In this document: piece after piece, positions 56,601 to 64,000 of the stretch
Numbering within the stretch: position 1 is the first letter of the stretch
Layout: the number at the start of each line of letters is the position of its first letter
NCBI RefSeq assembly: GCF_921293095.1
Contig: NC_060254.1
Span: 7,750,001 to 7,814,000 of the forward strand
DNA from: Ischnura elegans
Taxonomy: Eukaryota > Arthropoda > Insecta > Odonata > Coenagrionidae
Direction of reading: 5' to 3'
Length of the DNA: 64,000 nt
Position numbers and translations under genes: made by a program
The notes under the pieces: model-generated
The model's database searches: none
The model's input: only the letters and a program-made list of their open reading frames with translations
What the model was told of the DNA's origin: nothing

Positions 56601-58022
56601 CACTGAATTGATTAAGGAGAAGAATTGAAGGCTTCACATTACTTTCGAGTGAACAATTGTTGGAGGATACAAAGAAAATGAAGGTCAAAAACAAAAAACA
56701 ATAAAACAAAAAGAGCAACAAGGTCAAAAAAGTAGAAGACCACTTCAGAGAAGAAGGTAACTATCAAAGATTGAAAGATGAGTTGAGCTAACAACAGGCC
56801 TGCAGGCAGTAACTGCGTCACATATTTTATTTCCATCGAATGGAACTCATCATTCCACTAAAAATTATGCTTGGAATATCAAAGCAGCCTTCTTTGGTTG
56901 GCCAGCCTGAACAACTAGAGGGTGTTTCTGCTGATCGGTAATAAGATTTAGAACGACCGTTGACGGCTCCCAGCCATAGGAGGATATGGCAGTGCATGTA
57001 CAGGTGGATTCAGACTTCTGCAATTTTTCATAGGAATGGTGTAAGGGTGGACACATACAGACATTCTCAAATGAAGGTGATGGTTTTGATAACTTAGCTA
57101 CACACTTCAGCATGAGACTGCATGCACTGCACCACTCCTAACTGAGAAGGAATTTTTATGCGATGAAAACATGAAATTACATAAATAGGAGACAGACCAA
57201 CAAATTTTTTTTATCACCACCAAGCTTTAACAGACGTTAGCAAAAAAACTCGGGAGAGATCATTAGTGAAGTTGAATGCATATGAATGAAACCCATCACA
57301 TAAGCTTAAATAAAACTGATGGTATAATATACTATACAACAGCAACAGAGGAATTGACGGAATAACAAGGTGTTAATTTGGCTAAAATAAACCACAAATT
57401 TCCCTTTCCAGCACTCTGAATACCGGAGATAGAATACTAGAGGTAGAAAACTAGAGATATATACGGTCTGCATTTAACTTATGAATTTAAATAAAAAGAG
57501 GAATATTTATGGCAGATACTTCACGCACTACATTAAAGACAATAGTAAAAGATGATTCAACTTGGTAAGACTATCGTCATTATTACAGTAAATTACTTCA
57601 AGGTGATTTCATCAATTACTTATGTCCAAATCAGGGCTTATTTTCAACTTACGAATTTTCATAAATATTCTGAATCTCAAACATTGTTCCTTCTTCATGG
57701 ATAATGTTTCTAAAATATACCAGAAACTTTTTCACCACTTCTGGGATGGAAGAATATTGCCGGTCGTAATCAATATCCACATAGGGGTCCCCGGAATGCG
57801 GTTCATATTCCAGTGCACCTCCTGCTCCAGCACCTCCATAACCGTAGGAATCAAATCCAGCCTAAATAAACACAGCATATGTATTATACATTGATAGAGC
57901 TTGATTTCTTTACACAAAACAGATGGGAGGTAGTGAAGCATGCATTATGAACTTCTTATATATAAGCCACCAATGCCACTGAAACCACTCACTTTAACAG
58001 CTGGGTCATAGTCGTCATACAT
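44503..58022 (-). CDS. EIF3L: EIF3L, eukaryotic translation initiation factor 3 subunit L
   Basis: This PCI-domain subunit of the eIF3 complex helps recruit the 40S ribosome to mRNA. Eleven coding exons (58022-57993, 57861-57653, 55827-55743, 54765-54639, 53735-53506, 52014-51844, 51633-51463, 50094-49948, 49360-49200, 46718-46511, 44637-44503) join in frame to 557 aa, against 564 in human. Diagnostic blocks are [117 protein letters not shown] and [20 protein letters not shown]. The Gly-rich segment [10 protein letters not shown] near residue 17 differs from vertebrates. The PCI region falls roughly in residues 320-530. The start ATG 58022 gives MYDDYDPAV, matching the acidic/Tyr-rich N-terminus of the family. 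Confidence 0.97.
45253..46301. mobile_element. 1.05-kb PIF/Harbinger-like element in EIF3L intron 10
   Basis: Ends AGCTGGTGTCCCACGGTCAA and TTAACCGTGGGACACCGGCT are inverted repeats flanked by TAA (45250-45252, 46302-46304), a TWA-type 3-bp target. Inside, words like TTGGTCCAAATG and GATCAAATTTGC recur near both ends in opposite orientation. A 120-codon plus frame (45955-46317) runs out through the right end and matches no transposase. Confidence 0.8.
46511..46718 (-). CDS. EIF3L: EIF3L coding exon 10
   Basis: 208 nt, residues 444-513 ([42 protein letters not shown]), part of the PCI domain. It contains an acidic insert, [15 protein letters not shown]. Confidence 0.95.
47080..47290 (+). mobile_element. 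LINE C-terminal fragment in EIF3L intron 9
   Basis: One plus-strand frame reads [20 protein letters not shown], then FRELLGRG and ARPYFAM, with two stops. This resembles the basic GRPxxRWxDxIxxD...DRxxWR tail of RTE/CR1-type LINE polymerases. Only the last tens of codons are visible. Confidence 0.5.
47756..48022 (+). pseudogene. Tigger transposase N-terminal remnant, copy 2
   Basis: 88 codons that differ at only a few positions from 3963-4229, including [12 protein letters not shown] and the same stop after a PYFE ending. It carries the helix-turn-helix-like start only. Confidence 0.8.
48156..48422 (+). pseudogene. Tigger transposase middle remnant, copy 2
   Basis: The start matches 4366-4626 ([18 protein letters not shown]), but a private frameshift near the VDET block garbles the second half. 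The catalytic region is dead. Confidence 0.75.
49200..49360 (-). CDS. EIF3L: EIF3L coding exon 9
   Basis: 161 nt, residues 391-443 plus two bases ([37 protein letters not shown]). The Pro-rich PAPPPP replaces VVPNYDN of human. Donor AGGAG|GTGCGT. Confidence 0.94.
49600..49765 (-). mobile_element. tRNA-derived SINE in EIF3L intron 8
   Basis: The minus strand reads TTGGTGTGGTGGCTGCTCA (A-box-like), then GAGTTCAAATCCTGGCTGTG (B-box-like), with a tail running towards 49600. It differs from the other two SINE families in the window. Confidence 0.65.
49948..50094 (-). CDS. EIF3L: EIF3L coding exon 8
   Basis: 147 nt, residues 342-390 ([20 protein letters not shown], then [12 protein letters not shown]). 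Phase 0 at both ends. Confidence 0.94.
50511..50720. repeat. CAT microsatellite and dispersed-repeat fragment
   Basis: A short run of CAT units (about 50511-50528) is followed by TTAGTCAGCAATCCTAATAT and CAGCTCTCCATTCCTCTTTC. I have seen similar text as a common dispersed repeat in arthropod genomes, but the family is not certain. EIF3L intron 7. Confidence 0.45.
51463..51633 (-). CDS. EIF3L: EIF3L coding exon 7
   Basis: 171 nt, residues 285-341 ([32 protein letters not shown]). Phase 0 at both ends. Confidence 0.95.
51844..52014 (-). CDS. EIF3L: EIF3L coding exon 6
   Basis: 171 nt, residues 228-284 ([20 protein letters not shown], then the very conserved [20 protein letters not shown]). 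Phase 0 at both ends. Confidence 0.96.
53185..53393. mobile_element. 209-bp MITE in EIF3L intron 5
   Basis: Ends AAGCCTGGTTACACA and GTAAACAGGCCT are imperfect inverted repeats flanked by TAA on both sides, as in PIF/Harbinger-type MITEs. Confidence 0.65.
53506..53735 (-). CDS. EIF3L: EIF3L coding exon 5
   Basis: 230 nt, residues 151-227 ([20 protein letters not shown], then [19 protein letters not shown]). Donor CTAGAG|GTAATT. A 209-bp MITE sits 112 bp downstream of the donor. Confidence 0.95.
54639..54765 (-). CDS. EIF3L: EIF3L coding exon 4
   Basis: 127 nt, residues 109-150 plus one base ([33 protein letters not shown]). Donor TTGA|GTAAGT. Confidence 0.95.
54770..57650. other. EIF3L introns 2 and 3, nothing firmly recognised
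   Basis: Apart from exon 3, this is AT-rich intron sequence. Short minus-strand frames (for example 55433-55657 and 56865-57113) lack conserved motifs. A few patches such as 55180-55250 and 55440-55650 are GC-richer and may be old repeats. Confidence 0.4.
55743..55827 (-). CDS. EIF3L: EIF3L coding exon 3
   Basis: 85 nt, residues 80-108 ([20 protein letters not shown] then VDNDQ), matching the KLTERFF..TPWP block. Donor CCAG|GTACGT, phase 0. Confidence 0.93.
57653..57861 (-). CDS. EIF3L: EIF3L coding exon 2
   Basis: 209 nt, residues 11-79 plus two bases. It contains the Gly-rich stretch, [20 protein letters not shown] and FEIQNIYEN. Acceptor TTATTTAG|GC and donor AATTC|GTAAGT. Confidence 0.95.
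57993..58022 (-). CDS. EIF3L: EIF3L coding exon 1
   Basis: Ten codons ([10 protein letters not shown]), donor GTTAAA|GTGAGT, phase 0. Intron 1 is 131 bp. Confidence 0.85.
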
Positions 58023-58468
58023 TGCTACAGAATTTCAATGAAGATATTCACAAAAAATATTAGAGAATTTAGCAGGAAAACACTGTGCCACACATTCGCT
58101 CCCCGACTCCTCTCACAGTTACGATCCTCAACTGTCGTCGAGGATGGTCGAGGAACAATCACCACTAGAGTGCAGGCTTTCACCATATTTCGATTCGAGA
58201 CGATTCGAAATTACGATTTTCAAGAGATTTCGATTCATGAAAATACACTTAAAAGAGTAGAAAATAAGCACTTATTGCTTTTTTTTAAATTGTGCTCTAG
58301 CTTCCATTTCACAGATTATTCCCGAATAATTGGGTAAATATTCAACTATCGGAAATATAGGAAGAATTCCATGATATTTCAACGTTTTAAGCGACTTGTC
58401 AATATATCGCTCGTGTATCGACTGAGCATCCATATCGTTGTAGCAGTTGTAGAATCCCTGTTGAGTAG
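58023..58468. promoter_or_regulatory. EIF3L: EIF3L upstream region (putative promoter and 5' UTR)
   Basis: The 446 bp between the EIF3L start codon and a large transposon. I could not pick a core promoter element. A cluster of ATTTCGATTC-type words occurs at about 58185-58245. Confidence 0.4.
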
Positions 58469-58559
58469 GGGTGCGTTCCGAATCACGCATCATGTGCATC
58501 GATGCGCATCAGGCCGTTCCGAATCAAGCATTGATGCGCATTGATGCGGCCCTGCAACG

Positions 58560-60460
58560 AGCATATTTCGAGGTTTCGGAAGCATCAACTCGCATCGGCT
58601 CGCATCAGAAATTCTTGATGCAGTTGATGCGAAGGCGAAAATAGGCGCAACCTTTAAAATTTTGACTGGTGTTTTGTGTTTGCATAGGGTGTTTACACGA
58701 CTATATTGTGCTTCTATTATCGTAGGAAAGAGTTTAAGGAGTTATAGATATTAGTTTTTGAAATAATTAGTCCATATAAAATTGAAAATGGGAAAATGTA
58801 TATCCGTTGCGTTGAAGTGTGCGTGTATGTAACTTGTTTACAACCGTTATTAATTTAATTGGTGGTAAAAAATGCAAAATACGATCTATAATTTCACACA
58901 TTAATATGCAGGCGTGGTAGTTTTAACGGTATTTTTGCTTCTGTATACTAACTTGTGGAAATTTTCGACACTCTAACGTTATATTGTGAAAAGATAAGTT
59001 GAAAAGCTACATCAGGGAGTGTTTATAGCATAGAGACTGTGGTTTATAGTATAATAGTATCTTCAAAATAACAATATAAGACTTTGTTCGTCGGAATATT
59101 AGAATTGCTTACGCTTTGCATAATCTCACTGGTCTATCATTTTAAGGCATATATGTTGCAAATTATTGCCATTTTGCCAAACGTTTATTAGCTATTTAAT
59201 GTGCTAAACTATACATTCATCGCAAGTGAATTTGCTCCGTAGGTAGTAAAATTATTTTCCCCTGCTAAAGAGATCAGTTCACGTTATGGTACCACAAGTA
59301 AAGTGACATTCAGGGTAGTGATGCCGTGATAAATAACATCATCAATTAATTTATTTATGCAAGGATCATGGATGTGTGCTTGATTTACATGTACACTGCA
59401 GTGATGTGTGCTTGAAGAACCCCATCGAGTTGATTGAGTATTCAGTGCAATTGTTTTGTTCATAGCGTGTGATTTGGTAAGCCCGGATAAATACGTATTG
59501 CAGTACTGCAGTTAGTTTATAAATTGGCTCCAAATACTCTTTAATCGACGCATTGATGACGCGGCCAACTTATTTTCAGTGTCCTCCTAAATGCTATCCA
59601 ACTATACAGGCACACTTCTATCAATGTTTTCAAAAGTAATGGGTTTCCAAAATGGTTCTCAGTTGAACTTGGGTATTTGTCTTAAGAAGCTGCATCATAT
59701 GATATCAAACATTGAAAAGTAAACAAAAACATTGAAAATCGGAAATCGCCATAACTATAGTGATTACCGGTTTTCAATGTTTACGTTCAATTTTCAGTCA
59801 TAATTACACCGTATAAAATTTTGTAAAATCAGGAGGAAATGCTAAATTCTATTTGATGAATGTCACTCTAAGTAAATGGACAATGCCCAACTATCCAATC
59901 CCCAAAATGTACTTAATTTTATTGTGATTTAGGCTTTTTTATGCACTCGGAACAGTAAAATATGTACCTATGTTGAAAAATGAGACATTGACCTACACTC
60001 CAAGAACCATTTTAACATGTTGTAGCTATTTATTTCTTAACTTTGCAACTAGGTTACAAGCACAAAAACCTCCCTTCAACCAGTTGCTTCCAACAGCTAA
60101 AAAATTCTATTCATTAATGCAGTTCAAATGCTTACCATTGTTAAGCCCATTTGGAGGCACATTTGCTACCATATTTTGTAAACATGTAATCAGCAATTAT
60201 TTTTTCCTTTGGCAACAGAGTTTTTAACAAAATGATGTCTAACCTCTGTTCTTTGACCTTCCATGCAGTGCCAAGTTTTTTTTGCTCCAGCTGCCTAACT
60301 TACATACTCGCCTTCTATTGTATACATAGCCACTGCACAGCACTGCTTTTTGTTTTCCCAAGCTACTGCTCCATTAACTAACTTGTCATGTATGCAGTAC
60401 AGGACACTCAATCTAATTTGTCAATGGCAAAGTCAGCATTTTTATATCCCTCCAGAAACT
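58560..60460. other. Interior of the 4.86-kb element, non-coding
   Basis: AT-rich, with no convincing frame. A short inverted repeat (AACATTGAAAAGTAAACAAA near 59708 against TTTACGTTCAATTTTCAG near 59778) is the only structure noticed. Confidence 0.4.
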
Positions 60461-60469
60461 TTCCTGACT

Positions 60470-62100
60470 AAGAATAAGATAATTTATAGTTCCCATTAAA
60501 ATATCTTAATATACTCTTTGCATATGCCCAGTATTGCATTGTAAAATCATCAATAAACCTTCTTAAGTTTGACACTGCAAAGACGCGATCTGGCCTTGTA
60601 CAAATCATTGCATACATAAGAAAACCAATCAAAATTAGAAATGGAGCATCAGGAAAAGTTTTTGGGTCACTGCAGGAGCTACATTCAAACCTGCTTCTAT
60701 GAGACAAATGTTGATTGCATCTCAAGTTAGTAGATGACAAGGAGATTATGTGATCTGGTAATTTTCGAGCCACTCCATTTTTTTAAAGAAAACGTCTCTT
60801 CTGCTTCCTCGCTTCCAAACACTGACTCATTTTCTTGATTACTCTCAAAACTACTGTCTACATTAGTTGGAACTTTGTCATTACCCTCACAACTTGATTC
60901 AGGGATGGAGTCTTCATTACTTGATATTCTGATATTCCCCTCACTACTTGGGTACCTTTGTGAGTTCAGCTCTGCCATTCTCTCCACTGCCAGGTTGAGG
61001 CTAGTACCTAATTATCCCTTATCCCCTAAGAGCCTAGGTAGAATAAAAGAGTTACCAAGAGATATTTGGACTGGTTTAAGCTCCCTAAACATATTTACAA
61101 AGAATACTATATCACATGCTTCGATGAATCTTCCCGCAATATCAGGGTCAGTCAAAAAATACCATTTTTGACTCCTCACAATTGCCAATACTTTTTGCAT
61201 TTGGCATCCAGCATCTTTCATTGCTCTGTAGCCACATAAGCATAGAAAATACATCCAAATACTTTTAGATGTCTTCGATTAAATTTTCGTTCAGACCATC
61301 TCTCCTCAGGTAATGCATTCCCTCCTGCTTTGGATGTTACTGTTTCGAGATACACAGCTTCTCAACAAGCTTCAACCCAATAATATTTTAGTAAATTGAT
61401 GCCAGAGAGTTTGTACCTAGCTTTCTATTTGCTCAGCGAATCATTTCTGCTTGAAGATTATAAGATTTTGTAGTTTAATCTTTTATCACACATGCCCTTA
61501 ACCTCCCCTGTTATGCCTGTCCCATATATTCACCCCCATAATCTGTATGCAGGCATTTCATATTGTCCCCTGTCTCATTCTCCATGCTTGCCTCAAAAAT
61601 TGTATAGCATTGTAGGACTAATTGAGACTCCTTACTTTTAATAAAGAAAACAAAAACCTTTCTTGTGCAGTCATCAGTTACGGTGAGCATACAATGTCCT
61701 CGCCCTTTTTCTATTCCATGTTCCTATCCCTTTCTTTCCTTACCCCTGAATTTATATGTATATTTTGCATAAATAATATAAATATATTTTCACCTATAAT
61801 ACCATCAGACCACACAATTCTGAGAGGATCAGACTTAATTTATTACATACAGCTTCCATTCTAGCACTTATCTTGAATCATTTCTTTGCTAACATGCCAT
61901 CAACATATGCTATACAAGGCTGAAATTAATTATTAGGGGTACAATCCACACCACTGACAACCACATTATAACCTGCATGTTACTCTGTCACAAGTCTGCT
62001 ACTCTTGTGCCACAGACTTAGTAAACAGTCCTCTACTGCTTTGATATCAATCCTACGTAACAAGTTGCATTACTTTTACTTTATGAATTATATTGTTTCA
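60470..62100 (-). mobile_element. Copia-type retrotransposon relic (integrase and end of RT), internally deleted
   Basis: Reading down the minus strand, integrase C-terminal text comes first: ALPEERWSERKFNRRHLKVF and YAYVATEQ (about 61320-61230), then LAIVRSQKWYFLTDPDIAGR and CDIVFF. An acidic Ser-rich linker follows (60987-60790). The end of the reverse transcriptase comes next (MYAMICTRPDRVFAVSNLRR, then LRYFNGNYKL, 60770-60470). The RT catalytic core is missing between linker and tail, so there is a large internal deletion. Stops and frameshifts occur throughout. It is inserted in the 4.86-kb element. Confidence 0.8.
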
Positions 62101-62269
62101 AATCTTGACAACATATGCCATTTTCTTCTAAACTAGTGGCTAGATCACTCCTTTTACTTCCAAAGATCTGGCATCAAATAAGCTGTACCCAGATTCATTA
62201 AACAAGACAGCTGTGTCTTTTTAACTAGCTTGCTTACAGACAGTACATTGGTTGATAAATTTGTAACAT

Positions 62270-62660
62270 TTTGATCTGGAGTATAGCACTTTACAGTGTG
62301 GGAACATGGGCACTTAGGGAGGAGAATGGGAGAGGCTGGAGGTGTTCGAGATGTGTGTAAGGAGAAAGTGAAGTGGACTGAGAGAAGAAAGAAGGTCAAA
62401 GTGCGAGACATGTTGAGTGAGGAGAGGCAGCTACTGGATAGAATTCAAAGGAGACAGGAGGTATGGATTAGGGGAGTACTGAGCTGGGAGTGGATGTTGA
62501 AAACACTATTAGAGGATAGAATGTTGGGTAAACAAAGGAGAGAATAGGATTTTTAAATAGCATGAAAAGGGCGAAGTTGTGAATTCAGGAGGGAAGTCCA
62601 TGAGGGCATGGGGGACTTTTGGAATGCTCCATGCAAACCTACCTTAATACCAAGCGGTAG
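62270..62660 (+). mobile_element. LINE C-terminal fragment (RTE/CR1-like)
   Basis: The frame at 62296-62547 includes VKWTERRKKVKV, SEERQLLDRIQRRQEVWIRG and LLKTLLEDRMLGKQRR. In the next frames GFLNSMKR and LLECSMQTYL follow. This is the WTxRxxNEEVL...RRRxxWIGHxLRxxxLLKxxLEGKxxGKRGRGR tail of arthropod LINEs. It is 5'-truncated and frameshifted. Confidence 0.75.
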
Positions 62661-63409
62661 AATACTAAAATAAAAATGTCTTGGAGTTAATTTTTAAGCA
62701 TTATATATGCAGTATGATAAAGTGTTTGTGAAAATTTTATCGAGGTATTAAGTATTCCTTCCCGATTTCCTTTGTTTTCAAGTCATATATCTTGTCGGAA
62801 AGCCATAAATTGATGTCTAGCAGCTAAATCTACGTACTATTGATCGTAAAAATCGTCTTTTCAAAACAATTTGACCCTTTAATCTCACTGGTGGCTGAGA
62901 TACACTATGCACTACGCTTCCTTATTGACCGCTTTTCGAGTTAGCTGCAAAAATTCCCGTCAATTCGCTCAGTCTATCACTATTTTAAGTAAATATGAGT
63001 TGCAAGTTACGGCTTGGAACTTTCGAACGACCGTAATGAATATAATTAACTTTTAACATGCGCATCAATAAACGTTTTTCGTCATCATAAGTACTATGCA
63101 TATTAAATTTCGGCATATCAATCATTGTGTTATCGCTTAACCCGAAATATCTTCCAGCACTGGTGCATGCGGGTATTTTGAACGGGGAATACTTCCCGCT
63201 CATATCGCATCAAGCCGTTCCGAATCACGCATCAGCATAAGCGCATCAATGCCTTGATGCAATTTCGGAACGGCTGCATCAAGGTCATGCGTTGATGCGC
63301 ATGATGCGTGATTCGGAACGCACCCTAGAGGTGGGATTTTCGGTTCATTTCCGTGATTCGATTCATTCGGTTCTATTCATGTGAATGAACTGTTCTTTCA
63401 TGTCGTTCA

Positions 63410-63665
63410 TAAAGAATCACATGAACCAAATGAACACCGCGAACCGAATGAACAACGTGAACTAAATGAACTCTGCGAACCGAATGAACAACGTGAACAA
63501 AATGAAATCTGCGAACTAAATGAACAACGTGAACTAAATGAACTCTGCGAACCGAATGAACAACGTGAACTAAATGAATTCTGCGAACTAAATGAACAAC
63601 GTGAACTAAAGGAACTCTGCGAGCTAAACGAACAATGTGAATCAAATGATTGCAATGAAGCGAAA
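63410..63665. repeat. 36-bp minisatellite built on 18-bp halves
   Basis: Tandem units of about 36 bp, for example GAACAACGTGAACTAAAT then GAACTCTGCGAACCGAAT, repeat about seven times with scattered substitutions. Being a multiple of three, the array leaves long frames open in both directions: plus NELCEPNEQREL-type and minus HSVRRVHLVHVV-type. Nothing suggests that either frame is a gene. Confidence 0.9.
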
Positions 63666-63938
63666 TAATCCAGAGTTAACCGAAAACATTGAAGGCTGTA
63701 CGCATGAACTTACATAATTATGTATGTAATTATTAGTAAGAATATCTTCATGAGTATATGCATATAAAAATTTAAGGTAATAATCGAGAAATACGACTAA
63801 ACATGTTTCCTTCGTATTCGGTGATTCATTATTAAATTAGATTCTATTAATTGGCGTTACACCATAAAGAAATTTTCCCTAAAACAGACAGACTTTATCG
63901 GGAGCAAAGTGGTCATAAAATTATTCCGGGTAACTCAC

Positions 63939-63982
63939 GCAACACCTCTGACAGCGGTGTTAGCAATATTGTTAGGCATCAT
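63939..63982 (-). CDS. Possible first coding exon of an unidentified gene (right edge)
   Basis: The minus strand reads MMPNNIANTAVRGV, then a consensus donor GTTGC|GTGAGT in phase 2. On the plus strand an equally attractive start, GGCATCATGGCGCACGCGAC at 63974-63993, begins MAHATP and leaves the window. Both cannot easily be real. The local GC rise at the edge fits a gene 5' end, but I do not recognise either protein. Confidence 0.25.
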
Positions 63983-64000
63983 GGCGCACGCGACCCCTAC

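Larger units (their letters stand above)
58469..63325. mobile_element. 4.86-kb terminal-inverted-repeat element (PIF/Harbinger-like), nested host of retroelements
   Basis: Both ends carry GGGTGCGTTCCGAATCACGC and continue to CATCATG, 26 identical bases by eye. TAG flanks both sides (58466-58468, 63326-63328). Subterminal DNA is full of GATGCGCATCA and CCGTTCCGAATCA words in both orientations. The 3-bp duplication suggests PIF/Harbinger, but the class is not proven. The interior has been invaded by a Copia relic (60470-62100) and a LINE fragment (62270-62660). No transposase frame was recognised, so it is probably non-autonomous. It begins 446 bp upstream of the EIF3L start codon. Confidence 0.85.

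Noticed and set aside
63373-63668. Repetitive proteins (NEQREL on plus, VHVVHSVRR and SSRCSFSSQ on minus)
   Set aside because: All are readings of one 36-bp minisatellite whose unit is a multiple of three.
1-64000. CRISPR array, prophage, operon or plasmid signature
   Set aside because: No regularly spaced short repeats with unique spacers and no bacterial-type gene packing. All confident genes are spliced animal genes.

Overview
The window is animal nuclear DNA, most likely from an arthropod and probably an insect. It is AT-rich. It carries four conserved single-copy protein genes split by GT-AG introns, and it is packed with decayed DNA transposons, MITEs, tRNA-derived SINEs and LINE/Copia fragments. 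I see no bacterial-style operon, CRISPR array, rRNA gene or free-standing tRNA gene. The species cannot be fixed from the sequence alone.

Gene layout, left to right. (1) SMG1, minus strand: only the two 5'-most coding exons (6265-7146) were found, and the rest of this large NMD kinase gene lies beyond the left edge. The first 6 kb is therefore probably SMG1 intron 2, and it holds a Copia relic split by a Tigger-type DNA transposon. (2) GFER/ALR, the Erv1-type sulfhydryl oxidase, plus strand: complete in four coding exons (11054-15068, 168 aa). (3) SLC25A17/PMP34, a peroxisomal carrier, minus strand: complete in eight coding exons (40309 down to 23855, 317 aa), with a 10.7 kb intron 7 full of nested transposons. 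(4) EIF3L, translation initiation factor 3 subunit L, minus strand: complete in eleven coding exons (58022 down to 44503, 557 aa). For the three complete genes every intron has GT-AG ends and every exon junction keeps the reading frame.

Non-genic layout. 7.1-11.05 kb between SMG1 and GFER holds three copies of a short MITE (one with a perfect 8-bp target duplication). 15.2-23.8 kb is intergenic, with a decayed mariner transposase, a SINE and a foldback. 26.46-33.24 kb in SLC25A17 intron 7 is a stack of hAT-like elements nested inside one another, several with intact 8-bp target-site duplications, plus a LINE fragment with a 15-bp duplication. 36.2-38.85 kb holds an inverted pair of 650-bp MITEs and a 373-bp palindrome. 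42.17-44.17 kb is a 2.0 kb hAT-like element carrying a zinc-finger ORF, between SLC25A17 and EIF3L. 58.47-63.33 kb is a 4.86 kb terminal-inverted-repeat element just upstream of EIF3L that swallowed a Copia relic and a LINE fragment. 63.41-63.67 kb is a coding-frame minisatellite. At the extreme right edge there may be the first exon of another gene.

The four genes do not form one pathway: they act in mRNA surveillance, mitochondrial disulfide relay, peroxisomal cofactor transport and translation initiation. The window reads as ordinary housekeeping genes in a transposon-rich chromosome arm. I did not find a clearly new biological system. The most notable things are the nested transposon stratigraphy, a CG-rich module shared by two different hAT-like elements, two Tigger copies that share the same defects, and one unexplained coding-like fragment in SLC25A17 intron 7.
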